A program made the position numbers and the translations under genes. This document shows positions 42,858-52,187 of a DNA stretch of 64,000 nt, piece by piece. Position 1 is the first letter of the stretch, and every line of letters begins with the position of its first letter. Source of the stretch: an uncultured Pelagibacteraceae bacterium (GTDB lineage: Bacteria; Pseudomonadota; Alphaproteobacteria; Pelagibacterales; Pelagibacteraceae); the NCBI GenBank assembly GCA_902599995.1, contig CACKHN010000006.1:1-64000 (forward strand). The letters are read 5' to 3'. A model generated the notes under the pieces. It saw nothing but the letters and a program-made list of their open reading frames with translations, did no database searches and was not told where the DNA came from.

Positions 42858-43406
42858 CTATACTGGCTTTAAAGTGCCAAGAAGAATTCTGAATGGGATT
42901 AACATTACAAGAGCAACGAGTATCTTAACTGCTAAATCTCCTAAAGATAAGGTAAACCATGGAATACCTGTCGCATAAAAAGATATTGAAAAAAATAAAA
43001 ATGTATCGATCGTAGACCCAATCAGAGAAGATGTTAAAGGAGCGATAAACCACTTTCTTTTTCTTAATTGATCAAATATTTGGACATCTAATAGTTGAGC
43101 GACTAAAAAAGCTGTTCCAGATCCAATTGCAATTCTTACTGAAATAAAATCTGCAAAATTTGTTGAGAATATAAGAGTAAAACTAATTCCTATTGCAAAA
43201 CCAATATAAACTATTTTTCTTGCGACTAATTTTCCATAAGATCTGTTCGCTAAGTCAGTTATCAAAAAAGCTACTGGATAACTAAATGCTCCATATGTTA
43301 ATATCTCATCTAGTCCATAGTATTTAATTGGGAATTGGACTAAATAATTTGATGATAAAACAACCACTCCCATTAAAAATGAGAGAAATAAGAATAATTT
43401 ATTCAT
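42858..43406 (-). CDS. yhhQ: Queuosine precursor transporter YhhQ (VUT family)
   Basis: A 182-residue membrane protein with about five or six helices. The sequence FPVAFLITDLANRSYGK-like region (here YPVAFLITDLANRSYGKLVAR) and LVAQLLDVQIFDQLR with APLTSSLIGSTIDTFLFF are signatures of the VUT/YhhQ family. Members import 7-cyano-7-deazaguanine or related queuosine precursors for tRNA modification. Its ATG overlaps the bL28 stop by 1 bp (TAATG), so the two are translationally coupled. No other queuosine gene is in the window. Confidence 0.88.
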   Translation of the reverse strand: MNKLFLFLSFLMGVVVLSSNYLVQFPIKYYGLDEILTYGAFSYPVAFLITDLANRSYGKLVARKIVYIGFAIGISFTLIFSTNFADFISVRIAIGSGTAFLVAQLLDVQIFDQLRKRKWFIAPLTSSLIGSTIDTFLFFSISFYATGIPWFTLSLGDLAVKILVALVMLIPFRILLGTLKPV

Positions 43407-43717
43407 TATGCAGATTTAGCCAAAGGTTTTTTCTTAAATGGGGATTTAATTAGAATACCTTTTTTTAATTTTTTAAGTCTAGGAGATAATTTTTTATTTT
43501 TTACAGTTTTTAAATATTCATCAAAACTACCTTTTTTATCAACTGATCTAACTCCAGCATTACTCACTGTTAATTTTAAGCTTCTTTTCATTAGCTCGCT
43601 AGTAAACTTTACTTTCTTAAGATTAGGCAAAAATCTTCTCTTAGTCTTATTGTTAGCGTGACTAACGTTATGACCTTTCATAGGTATTTTTCCAGTAAGT
43701 TCACATTTTTTTGACAT
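43406..43717 (-). CDS. rpmB: 50S ribosomal protein bL28
   Basis: A 103-residue ribosomal protein. The N-terminus [33 protein letters not shown] is diagnostic of bL28, including CELTGK and the SHANNKTKR segment. It is longer than the E. coli protein (78) through a basic C-terminal extension usual in alphaproteobacteria. It is followed with a 1-bp overlap by the queuosine precursor transporter gene, and a 52-bp spacer before it carries its promoter. Confidence 0.97.
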   Translation of the reverse strand: MSKKCELTGKIPMKGHNVSHANNKTKRRFLPNLKKVKFTSELMKRSLKLTVSNAGVRSVDKKGSFDEYLKTVKNKKLSPRLKKLKKGILIKSPFKKKPLAKSA

Positions 43718-43769
43718 AATAATAGTGCCTATATAAGGTTAGATGTTGGTGGCGTCAAGTTTAATAGAA

Positions 43770-44822
43770 TTAAGAAAGAGTTTTATTTCCTATAATTTCG
43801 CTAAAATTTTTAACACCGTCTCTGGTCAATAATTCTTTTAGATCTTTTTTAATAATACTAGCTATATTTGGACCTTGAAACACCATTCCTGTATATAATT
43901 GAATATAGTCTGCACCTAGTAAAAACTTTTCGTAAGCTGATTGTCCTGAGTCTACTCCACCTACTCCAATAATCTTAATTTTACCTTTTAATAGATTATA
44001 AAACTTGTTTATTAATAAATTTGATTTTTTCTCAATAGGTTTTCCAGACAATCCTCCTTTTTGATGTCTTTGAATATTTTTTAAAATTTCTCTTGATGAC
44101 TCCGAAGTGTTTGAAATAATTATTCCACTTACATGATTTTCTAAAAGAATTTCTGAAATTAGATTTATCTGTTTTTCATGTATATCAGGTGAAATTTTAA
44201 CCACTATTGGAATATTTGTATCTAAATTTTTTTTCTTCTCTGAAACAGATTTAAGTAAATCTTGTAATTTTCTTTCATGGTGAAAATTTCTTAAATTCTC
44301 AGTATTCGGTGAAGAGATATTAATAGTAATATAATCTGCAACTTCATGGAATTTTTCAATTCCTATTAAATAATCATTTATTCGATTATCAGAGTCTTTA
44401 TTAGGACCAACGTTAATTCCTAATACACCCAGTTTATTACTTGATTTAATCCTATTTAATATGATGTCTGAACCATCATTATTAAAGCCCAATCTATTTA
44501 TTAGCGCTTGGTCTTCCACTAATCTAAAAACTCTAGGTTTACTATTCCCATATTGTTTTAAAGGTGTAATTGTACCAACTTCTACCAATCCAAACCCTAA
44601 CTTAAATAAAGAGTTGTAGACCTCAGCATTCTTATCAAAACCTGCCGCTATCCCGATGGGATTGTTTAATTCTTTGTTAAAAATTTTTGTCTTGAAAATA
44701 GGGTCGTTTTTATGGTCATCAAAGATATTGGAAACTAGGTTGAGTTTGAGTGACTGTATTGCTAAAAAGTGAGCTCGTTCAGGATCTATTTTAAATATTA
44801 AAGATCTTAAATTTGAAAACAT
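43770..44822 (-). CDS. pyrD: Dihydroorotate dehydrogenase (quinone), class 2
   Basis: FMN enzyme of the inner membrane oxidising dihydroorotate with quinone. The 350-residue length and N-terminal helical extension (FKIDPERAHFLAIQSLK) mark class 2. Visible are GIAAGFDKNAEVYN, LGFGLVEVGTITP, the catalytic-Ser segment ITINISSPNTENLR and the FMN-phosphate IGVGGVDSGQSAYEK. The start overlaps the lysS stop by 1 bp, so it is downstream in the same transcript. Confidence 0.96.
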   Translation of the reverse strand: MFSNLRSLIFKIDPERAHFLAIQSLKLNLVSNIFDDHKNDPIFKTKIFNKELNNPIGIAAGFDKNAEVYNSLFKLGFGLVEVGTITPLKQYGNSKPRVFRLVEDQALINRLGFNNDGSDIILNRIKSSNKLGVLGINVGPNKDSDNRINDYLIGIEKFHEVADYITINISSPNTENLRNFHHERKLQDLLKSVSEKKKNLDTNIPIVVKISPDIHEKQINLISEILLENHVSGIIISNTSESSREILKNIQRHQKGGLSGKPIEKKSNLLINKFYNLLKGKIKIIGVGGVDSGQSAYEKFLLGADYIQLYTGMVFQGPNIASIIKKDLKELLTRDGVKNFSEIIGNKTLS

Positions 44823-46384
44823 TATTTTAATTTATTCGTTATAAGCTCTTTAGTTTCGTTTACACCAAAAAAACTTATGAAAAAACCCATTCTTGGGCCA
44901 TTTTCATCACCAAAAACAACCTGATAAATTAATTTAAACCAGTCTCTAAGTTTATCAGCATAACCATTTTCTTTACCAACTGAATAAATTAAAGTTTGGA
45001 TTTCTTCAGGTGACATTCCATCATTACATGTTTCTAAAGTTTTAATTAAAGCTAGAAGAGCTTTTTTTTCACTTTCACTTGGTTTTTTATATTTTTTTTG
45101 TGATTTGATTACATCATTAAAATATTTAATTGCATATCCAACTAATCCATCAAAGATTGGAGAGTTTTCTTCTTGGATGTTTGGTTTATATTTTTTAACA
45201 AATTTCCAAAGTAAATCCTTGCTATCTGCATTACTTGTTTCAACTAAGTTAAGCAACATGGAAAAAGTCATAATCATTTCTTCAGTCGGGATATTGCCTT
45301 CATGTACATGCCAAACTGGATTCATTATCAGTTGCTGATCTGTTTGTTTTTTAGATTTTTCAATATTATCTAAATATTCGTCTACAGCCTTAGGAACAAT
45401 TTCCTTATATAGTTTTTTTGCCCTTTTTGGATTTTGATACATATATAAAGATAAACTTTCAGGAGATGCATACTTCAACCATTGATCAATAGTAATTCCA
45501 TTTCCCTTCGATTTAGAAATCTTTTCACCTTTTTCATCTAAAAATAACTCATATGCAAAGCCTGAGGGATTCTTTTTACCAAGTAGGTTGATAATTTTTG
45601 TAGATAATATTGCACTTTCAATTAAATCCTTACCATACATTTCAAAGTCAATATCAAGAGCATACCACCTCATAGCCCAGTCAACCTTCCATTGAAGTTT
45701 ACAGTTTCCATCAAAAATACTTTTTTCAAGTTTTTTACCTTTATTGTCAAAAATTATTTGAGATTTTTCTTTATTAATTTCTACAACTGGTATTTCAAGC
45801 ACATGCCCAGTATCTGGACAAATAGGTAAAAATGGACAGTAAGTTTTTTGACGTTCTTTACCTAAGGTTGGGAGTATAACATTCATTATACCATCATAAT
45901 TATCTAAAATTATTTTTAGTGTTGAGTTAAAGTATCCAGTTTTGTACAAATTCGTTGAACTTTTAAAACTATATTTAAAGTTAAAACTATTTAAAAAATC
46001 CTTTAACATCTCATTGTTATGTTCACCAAAACTGTTAAATTTCCCAAAAGGATCTGGAACCTCAGTTAATGGTTTATGAAGATTTTCACTTAACAATTTT
46101 TGGTTAGGAATATTTTCTGGGACTTTTCTTAGACCATCCATATCATCTGAAAAAGTTATAATTTCAGTAGGTAAAACAGTTAATTGCTTTAAAGCATTTA
46201 CCATCATAGAGGTTCTTGCAACTTCTCCAAAAGTACCTATGTGAGGTAAACCGCTTGGTCCGTATCCAGTTTGTAATGTTATTTTTCCTTTTTTTTCAAT
46301 GAATGATTTTCTTTCTCTCATCATTTTTTTGGCCTCTACAAAAGGCCACGCACTAGTTTTGTCTAAAACTTCTTTTTTAATCAT
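44822..46384 (-). CDS. lysS: Lysyl-tRNA synthetase, class I
   Basis: A 520-residue class I LysRS, the archaeal-type enzyme used by alphaproteobacteria in place of the class II protein. The HIGH-like motif is HIGTFGEV at 48-55 after GYGPSGLP, and KMSKS appears as KISKS at 288-292. Zinc-type cysteines lie around CPFLPICPDTGH. The C-terminal helical region is complete. Its first-gene position and a 1-bp overlap with pyrD suggest an operon. It is divergent from trkH. Confidence 0.96.
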   Translation of the reverse strand: MIKKEVLDKTSAWPFVEAKKMMRERKSFIEKKGKITLQTGYGPSGLPHIGTFGEVARTSMMVNALKQLTVLPTEIITFSDDMDGLRKVPENIPNQKLLSENLHKPLTEVPDPFGKFNSFGEHNNEMLKDFLNSFNFKYSFKSSTNLYKTGYFNSTLKIILDNYDGIMNVILPTLGKERQKTYCPFLPICPDTGHVLEIPVVEINKEKSQIIFDNKGKKLEKSIFDGNCKLQWKVDWAMRWYALDIDFEMYGKDLIESAILSTKIINLLGKKNPSGFAYELFLDEKGEKISKSKGNGITIDQWLKYASPESLSLYMYQNPKRAKKLYKEIVPKAVDEYLDNIEKSKKQTDQQLIMNPVWHVHEGNIPTEEMIMTFSMLLNLVETSNADSKDLLWKFVKKYKPNIQEENSPIFDGLVGYAIKYFNDVIKSQKKYKKPSESEKKALLALIKTLETCNDGMSPEEIQTLIYSVGKENGYADKLRDWFKLIYQVVFGDENGPRMGFFISFFGVNETKELITNKLK

Positions 46385-46472
46385 GAATTGTTCTTTTAAA
46401 AACTCAAATTAGTGATTTTATTAATTCTTATAGAGTTGAAATTTATTTACCATAAAATAATGTTCTTTCAAA

Positions 46473-47912
46473 ATGTCTAATTATAAAACGGTATTTTTTA
46501 CACTTGGTATTTTACAAATAATCTTAGGGGTGTCTATGTTTGTCCCTATAATTGTACAATTTATTTATGCAGAAGTTGACTCTTCTTTTTTTGGAGCATC
46601 AATTGTAACAATAGTTTTTGGAGCACTTTTTTTTTTAACGAATGTTAATCATGACAGAAAAGTTAATTTACAACAAGCCTTTTTGTTAACAGCTTTATCT
46701 TGGTTGAGCGTCGCAATTTTTGGATCTTTACCTTTCATTTTTTCTTCTATGGAAATGTCAATTACAGATGCTTTTTTTGAGAGCATGTCAGGAATTACTA
46801 CTACAGGCTCAACTATCATATCTAATTTGGAGAATGCGCCTAGAGGTATTCTTTTATGGAGAGCTATTTTACAATGGTTAGGAGGTATAGGTATAATTGT
46901 AATGGCTATAACTCTTATGCCGATAATGAACGTTGGAGGAATGCAATTATTTAAAATCTCCAGCAATGACTCATCAGAAAAAATACTTCCAAAATCTAAA
47001 GAAATTGCTTTAAGGCTTATATATATTTATTCTGCTTTAACAGCATTTTGTGCTACTAGTTACTGGATTTTTGGAATGGGAAAATTTGATAGCTTAACCC
47101 ATTCAATGACTACAATAGCAACAGGTGGATTCTCAAATTATAACCAATCTATAGGTTATTTTAATAGCATTTATATTGAGATTTCCTCTATGGTATTTAT
47201 TGTTTTAGGAAGTGTTCCCTTTATTGCCTATATTAAGTTTTTAAATGGAAACAAAAAAATATTTTCAGGTGATGCTCAAATAAGATCTTTTTTGAAAATA
47301 ATAATTTTATCAATAATTATTCTAAGTTTTTATTTATTTTTAACTAATAATGAAAATTTTTCATTTAGATCAATATTTTTCAATACTATTTCTATTTTAA
47401 CAGGCACTGGTTATGTAAATGCTGAATTTGATAGTTGGGGCAGTTTTCCAATAACTATTTTTCTAGCGTTAATGTTTATTGGTGGATGTGCGGGATCTAC
47501 AACCTGTGGAGTGAAGGTTTTTAGAATTCAAATACTTTATCTATTCATATTAAATCAACTTAAAAAAATTATTTATCCAAAAGGTGTATTTTTAATAAAA
47601 TATGGCAACAGCACAGTGGATGAAAAATTTATAGCATCAATTATATCTTTTATTTTTTTTTACTTTGTAATTTTTTTTATTTTATCTGCTTTATTGTCTT
47701 TGACAGGACTTGACTTTATTACAGCTCTATCTGGGGCTGCAACATCTATCTCAAATGTTGGTCCAGGCTTAGGTCCGATAATAGGACCAAATGGAGATTT
47801 TTCATCATTACCAGATATATCAAAATGGATTTTATCAGTTGGAATGATTTTGGGTAGACTTGAGCTATTTGCAATACTAGTATTATTTCTTCCGTCTTTT
47901 TGGAATAACTAA
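46473..47912 (+). CDS. trkH: Trk-type potassium uptake protein TrkH
   Basis: A 479-residue membrane protein with four M1-P-M2 repeats. The four selectivity-filter loops are visible: SGITTTGSTII, TIATGGFSNY, SILTGTGYVNAEFD and TSISNVGPGLGP, each with the central Gly. It couples K+ uptake to the membrane potential and normally needs the NAD-binding TrkA, not encoded here. The stop overlaps the AmpG start by 1 bp (TAATG), so they are co-translated. Confidence 0.94.
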   Translation: MSNYKTVFFTLGILQIILGVSMFVPIIVQFIYAEVDSSFFGASIVTIVFGALFFLTNVNHDRKVNLQQAFLLTALSWLSVAIFGSLPFIFSSMEMSITDAFFESMSGITTTGSTIISNLENAPRGILLWRAILQWLGGIGIIVMAITLMPIMNVGGMQLFKISSNDSSEKILPKSKEIALRLIYIYSALTAFCATSYWIFGMGKFDSLTHSMTTIATGGFSNYNQSIGYFNSIYIEISSMVFIVLGSVPFIAYIKFLNGNKKIFSGDAQIRSFLKIIILSIIILSFYLFLTNNENFSFRSIFFNTISILTGTGYVNAEFDSWGSFPITIFLALMFIGGCAGSTTCGVKVFRIQILYLFILNQLKKIIYPKGVFLIKYGNSTVDEKFIASIISFIFFYFVIFFILSALLSLTGLDFITALSGAATSISNVGPGLGPIIGPNGDFSSLPDISKWILSVGMILGRLELFAILVLFLPSFWNN

Positions 47913-49288
47913 TGATTACTATTAAAAAACAAACATTGTCTGAAACTTTTTCCGTCTATTATGATAAAAGAATGTTAAGAATTCTTTTATTAGGAGCTAT
48001 TTCAGGATTCCCCTGGGTAATAATAGGAAGTAGTCTTAGTCTTTGGTTAAAAGAAGATGACTTAAGTAGATCAACAATTGGTTGGGCAGGATTAATTTTT
48101 GCTGTTTATGCTTTTAATTATATGTGGGCACCACTTATAGACAGAATACAAATACCTTATCTTACAAAAAAAATTGGTCATAGACGTGGTTGGATAGTTT
48201 TAATGCAGCTTTCAATGCTAATTTGCTTACTAATATGGAGTATAATTAATCCAACTGACAATTTAGCTTTAGTAATTACTATCGGATTGATTATTGCGAT
48301 TTCATCTGCAACACAAGACATAACTGTTGATGCACTAAGGATAGAACAGATAGGTGAAAATGAAAATCAATCAATGGCTGCTGGTGCAGCTATGGCAGTT
48401 GTGGGCTGGTGGAGTGGATATAAATTAGGTGGTGTAATATCCCTTTTTACTGCAGAATATTTTGAAAATGTAGGGATTGCAAATTACTGGCAAACTACAT
48501 TTTTAATTTTAGGTGTTATAGTTATTTTAATGAATATAGGTCTAATGTTTGTTCATGAGCCGATTTCTATAAGTAGAAGTCAAAAACAAAATGAGACTGA
48601 TCGGCTAATCCAAAATAAATTAGGTTCACAAAATATTTTAACAAAAATTATTGCTTGGATAAGTGGAACTTTAGGAGGTCCAGTGGTAAGTTTTTTCAAA
48701 AAAAATGGTTTTTCTATAGCACTTGGTATTCTTGGCTTTGTTTTTTTATTTAAAATTGGAGAGGCCTTTTTAGGAAGAATGTCAGTGATTTTTTATAAAG
48801 AAATAGGATTTTCTAAAGGAGATATAGCGATTTATTCTAAAACTTTGGGATGGGTAACAACTGTTGTTTTTACTTTATTAGGAGGATTATTTGTAATCAG
48901 ATCAGGAGTAATTAAAGCAATGTTTTTGGCTGGCATTCTAATGGCATCAACAAATTTACTATTTACTGCTCTTGCTTGGATTGGAAAGTCCGAGTTATTA
49001 TTTGCATTTGCGGTAATTTTTGATGATATTGCTGCAGCATTTGCAACGGTTGCTTTTGTTGCCTTTATTTCTTTGTTGGTAGATAGGACATATACAGCTA
49101 CTCAATATGCATTACTTGCATCAATCGGAACAGCTGGTCGAACAACACTCGCATCCTCCTCGGGTGCTTTAGTTGACTGGTTAAATGGAGATTGGGGGAT
49201 ATTTTTTATACTTACTGCAATAATGGTTATTCCCTCTCTAATTTGTCTATGGATTATAAAAAATAAGTTAAAACTAAGTGAAAAATAA
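47912..49288 (+). CDS. ampG: AmpG-family muropeptide permease (MFS)
   Basis: A 458-residue MFS-type transporter with about 12 helices. The N-terminal GAISGFPWVIIGSSLSLWL, the YMWAPLIDRI motif, RRGWIVLMQ and the charged helix SSATQDITVDALRIE are AmpG hallmarks. AmpG imports GlcNAc-anhydro-MurNAc peptides released by lytic transglycosylases. It overlaps trkH by 1 bp and an NlpC/P60 peptidase gene by 11 bp, which supports a wall-recycling role. Confidence 0.88.
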   Translation: MITIKKQTLSETFSVYYDKRMLRILLLGAISGFPWVIIGSSLSLWLKEDDLSRSTIGWAGLIFAVYAFNYMWAPLIDRIQIPYLTKKIGHRRGWIVLMQLSMLICLLIWSIINPTDNLALVITIGLIIAISSATQDITVDALRIEQIGENENQSMAAGAAMAVVGWWSGYKLGGVISLFTAEYFENVGIANYWQTTFLILGVIVILMNIGLMFVHEPISISRSQKQNETDRLIQNKLGSQNILTKIIAWISGTLGGPVVSFFKKNGFSIALGILGFVFLFKIGEAFLGRMSVIFYKEIGFSKGDIAIYSKTLGWVTTVVFTLLGGLFVIRSGVIKAMFLAGILMASTNLLFTALAWIGKSELLFAFAVIFDDIAAAFATVAFVAFISLLVDRTYTATQYALLASIGTAGRTTLASSSGALVDWLNGDWGIFFILTAIMVIPSLICLWIIKNKLKLSEK

Positions 49289-50021
49289 TTTTTATTTTAA
49301 AGAAACTTTTTCAAATATTTATAAATTACCTAATAAACGTTCAGAGGTAACATCTCAGATATTATATGGGGAGAGATTTAAAATTTTATCAAAAAGAAAA
49401 GGCTGGATTAAAATAAAATCTTTATATGATAGATACGTTGGTTTTATTAAAAATAAAAATTATGTAAGCAAATTAGAAATTTCACATAAAGTAATCAATA
49501 TTGAAGCAAACATATTTAAAAACTCTAACACTAAAACTAAAAGAACCTTACATTTTGGATCAAAATTGTCAGTTTTAGAGAAGAGAAATGGTTTTGCTAG
49601 ATTTGAGAAAAACCAATGGGTTAAATCAAAAGATATAAAAAAAATTACTCACAAGGAAAAGAATTTTGTTAAAATATTAAAACTTTTTCTTAAAACTAAA
49701 TATGTTTGGGGTGGTAAAACAAATAAAGGAATTGATTGTTCGGCTCTATTACAAATATTTTTTTATTATAATAATTTATTTTATCCTCGTGATACTAAAG
49801 ATCAAATAAAATTTTCTAAAAAAAAAATATCAAAAAAATTTAAAAAGGGTGATATTATATTTTGGAAAGGTCATGTTGCTATTTGTATTAACTCTAAACA
49901 ATTGATTCATGCTTATGGCCCTGAAAAAAGAGTAATTGTAATGCCGATACAGAAAACTATCAAAAGGATACTTGACACAGCAAATCTTAAAGTAAGAAAA
50001 ATTTCTGAAATAAATTTCTAA
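49278..50021 (+). CDS. NlpC/P60 (C40) peptidase with SH3-like domains
   Basis: A 247-residue cysteine peptidase with a GTG start inside the AmpG 3' end. The first 120 residues form two SH3b-like modules. The C40 domain has nucleophile Cys154 (KGIDCSALLQ), His199 (WKGHVAICI) and His211 (LIHAYGPEK). No signal peptide is present, so it probably acts in the cytoplasm on peptides imported by AmpG, cleaving the gamma-D-Glu to diaminopimelate bond. The stop overlaps converging tyrC by 4 bp. Confidence 0.85.
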   Translation: MKNNFYFKETFSNIYKLPNKRSEVTSQILYGERFKILSKRKGWIKIKSLYDRYVGFIKNKNYVSKLEISHKVINIEANIFKNSNTKTKRTLHFGSKLSVLEKRNGFARFEKNQWVKSKDIKKITHKEKNFVKILKLFLKTKYVWGGKTNKGIDCSALLQIFFYYNNLFYPRDTKDQIKFSKKKISKKFKKGDIIFWKGHVAICINSKQLIHAYGPEKRVIVMPIQKTIKRILDTANLKVRKISEINF

Positions 50022-50914
50022 CTTCTACCAAAGTCAGGTTTATTTATATCTTGTTTTAATTTAATAATTTTTGATCGAACTCTTTTAGTTTGAATTAATT
50101 TTTTTAATATTGATTTGTTATTTTTTAAATTTATATCTTTTTTAAAAGCTTTTAGATTTTTTATAAATAAATCAATAGCTTTTGAAATATTATTACTATT
50201 GTTGAAAAAAATATCTCTCCACATTATTTCATTTGAAGCTGCTATTCGTGAAAAGTCTCTAAGTCCTCCAGCACTAAATTTAATCAAATCATAATTTTGT
50301 CTTTTTTCAAAATCTTGCGCTGATTTTACCAAATTGTAAGCAATTAAATGGGGTAAATGACTAGTTACAGAAAAAACTATATCATGTTTTTCAGGTGTCA
50401 TAACGATAACTTTTGAACCCATTTTTATCCAAAAATTATTTAAAATGTTTAAATGTTTTTTTTTGGTATTTTTTTCTTTTATCAAAATACACCATCGATC
50501 TTGAAACATATTTTCCTTACCATGCTCTGGGCCACTAACTTCAGAACCTGCAATTGGATGACTTTGCGTCCAACTTATATTTTTTTTTAAAAATTTTTTT
50601 ATAAGCTTGGAGGTTTCTATTTTAGATGATCCAACGTCTGTAATTAATGTTTTGGGAGAAATAAAATTATTTATTTTTAAAATTAGATTTTTATATTCAC
50701 TCATTGGGGTACAAAAAATAATTAAATCATAATCAGTTTCTCCTTTATCAAGCTTGTCAATAAGAATTCCTGGTAGCCTTAATTTCTTTATTTTTGAAAC
50801 ATTTGATTTTGATTTTTCATAAAAAAATATTCTTTTAGCAAATTTTTTTTTATGAATACGTCTCAATAAAGAGGATCCTAATAAACCACATCCAATAATT
50901 AAAATATTTTTCAT
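50018..50914 (-). CDS. tyrC: Prephenate/arogenate dehydrogenase (TyrC-type)
   Basis: A 298-residue NAD(P)-dependent enzyme of tyrosine biosynthesis. The dinucleotide motif IIGCGLLGSSLLRRI has GxGLxG at 8-13. SHPIAGSEVSGPEHG holds the conserved substrate-binding His, and the helical dimerisation domain follows (VTSHLPHLIAYNLVKS, FSAGGLRDFSRIAAS). It begins 1 bp after hisC on the same strand, the usual alphaproteobacterial arrangement. Whether prephenate or arogenate is preferred cannot be read. Confidence 0.92.
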   Translation of the reverse strand: MKNILIIGCGLLGSSLLRRIHKKKFAKRIFFYEKSKSNVSKIKKLRLPGILIDKLDKGETDYDLIIFCTPMSEYKNLILKINNFISPKTLITDVGSSKIETSKLIKKFLKKNISWTQSHPIAGSEVSGPEHGKENMFQDRWCILIKEKNTKKKHLNILNNFWIKMGSKVIVMTPEKHDIVFSVTSHLPHLIAYNLVKSAQDFEKRQNYDLIKFSAGGLRDFSRIAASNEIMWRDIFFNNSNNISKAIDLFIKNLKAFKKDINLKNNKSILKKLIQTKRVRSKIIKLKQDINKPDFGRS

Positions 50915-51997
50915 TTAATTTAATATTCTTTTTACAGTATTCATAAATTTTAAATTTTCATTCTTAGACCCTATTGTTAATCTTAATTTATTTTTGATGC
51001 CATAGCCATCCCTCGTTAATCTTAAGATAACACCTTTTTGTTTCAATTTTTCATATAAATATTTTGCTGATATTTTACAGTTATCAAAATTCAAAAATAA
51101 AAAATTTGCTGAAATTTTATTTGATGAAATATTATAAATCTCAAGGAATTTTTTTAACTTTTTGGCATAAAATAAATTGTGCTTAACAGATCTACTTATA
51201 AATTTTGTATCTTTTAGCGACGCAATGGCTGCCAGTTGTGCTACACCATTTACATTAAATGGTGGCTTAATCACATTTAAAGCATCTATTATTTTTTTTG
51301 ATCCATATCCCCAACCTACTCTTAAAGAAGCTAATCCAAACATTTTTGAAAATGTTCTCAAGATAAAAACATTATCTTTATTTCTAAATAAATCTAAACC
51401 TGAAGTGTAATCATTATTTTTCATATATTCTGAATACGCATCATCAACCACAAGTAAAATATTTTTATTCAATTTATTCCTTAGTTCTAATATTTCTTTT
51501 TTAGTCAAATAAGTTGCGGTTGGATTATTTGGGTTAGCTATAAACACTATTTTAGTTTTTCTTGTAATTTTTTTTAAAATCTCTCTTATTGAAATTTTAA
51601 AATTTAACTCTTTAGCAAATAAGACTTTGGCACCAACAATTTTTGCATAAATTCTGTACATCAAAAAACTATATTCTGGAACTACTACCTCATCTTTTGG
51701 ATTTAAATATAATTGACACAACATTTGAATTACCTCATCAGATCCTGCGCCACAAATAATTTTGTTTAAATCACACTTATATTTTTTGGAAATTGCTATT
51801 TTCAAATCTCGTGACTTTCCATCAGGGTATTTGTCTAAATTCATTTTATTATTTGATATAAATTTCTTTGCCATTGGGCTCATACCAAGTGCAGACTCAT
51901 TAGCTGATAGTTTTATTACTTTTTTAAGCTTTTTGACCTTTGACTTGCCAGGTTTATAAGCTTCAATCTTAAATTTTTTAAATTTTGGAGTAACCAT
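50915..51997 (-). CDS. hisC: Histidinol-phosphate / aromatic aminotransferase
   Basis: A 360-residue class I/II PLP aminotransferase. The Schiff-base lysine is Lys218 (LRTFSKMFGLASLRVGW), with the PLP contacts GAGSDEVIQ, NPNNPT and VDDAYSEY. The context beside tyrC suggests it also transaminates prephenate, phenylpyruvate or tyrosine precursors, as HisC2-type proteins do. It is divergent from the SAM-II riboswitch/metX unit (190-bp spacer) and first in the hisC-tyrC pair. Confidence 0.93.
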   Translation of the reverse strand: MVTPKFKKFKIEAYKPGKSKVKKLKKVIKLSANESALGMSPMAKKFISNNKMNLDKYPDGKSRDLKIAISKKYKCDLNKIICGAGSDEVIQMLCQLYLNPKDEVVVPEYSFLMYRIYAKIVGAKVLFAKELNFKISIREILKKITRKTKIVFIANPNNPTATYLTKKEILELRNKLNKNILLVVDDAYSEYMKNNDYTSGLDLFRNKDNVFILRTFSKMFGLASLRVGWGYGSKKIIDALNVIKPPFNVNGVAQLAAIASLKDTKFISRSVKHNLFYAKKLKKFLEIYNISSNKISANFLFLNFDNCKISAKYLYEKLKQKGVILRLTRDGYGIKNKLRLTIGSKNENLKFMNTVKRILN

Positions 51998-52068
51998 TTT
52001 TTTAATTTTATGAGCTCTTTATAGATAAAATTACAAATTTTTGTAGAGAATAAAACGATTTTAAAAAA

Positions 52069-52098
52069 ATTGACATAATAAATAAGTTCTAGTACAAA
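52069..52098 (+). promoter_or_regulatory. Putative sigma-70 promoter of metXW
   Basis: A perfect -35 TTGACA at 52069-52074 and a TACAAA -10-like box at 52093-52098 are separated by 18 bp. Initiation about 7 bp later would start the transcript at the 5' edge of the SAM-II aptamer, which supports the assignment. The -10 has four of six consensus bases. Confidence 0.65.
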
Positions 52099-52102
52099 AA
52101 TT

Positions 52103-52161
52103 ATGCGCTGATTTAACTGAATTGCGAGCGCTTAAAAAAAACCGCTAAAATAGTTTTTTTT
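52103..52161 (+). ncRNA. SAM-II riboswitch (metA element) controlling metX
   Basis: GCGCUGAUUUAACUGAAUUG at 52105-52124 followed by an AGCGC at 52127-52131 reproduces the SAM-II consensus (GCGCUGAUUUAAC-x-G-x-AUUGC-x-AGCGC): P1 pairs GCGCU (52105-52109) with AGCGC. The conserved 3' element GCUAAAA is at 52144-52150. SAM-II binds S-adenosylmethionine and is typical of alphaproteobacterial metA/metX leaders. Eight A (52134-52141) and eight T (52154-52161) flank the 3' element, which could form an alternative stem. The metX ATG is 27 nt further on. Confidence 0.93.
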
Positions 52162-52187
52162 CTCACAATTCATATATTAGCTTTTTT

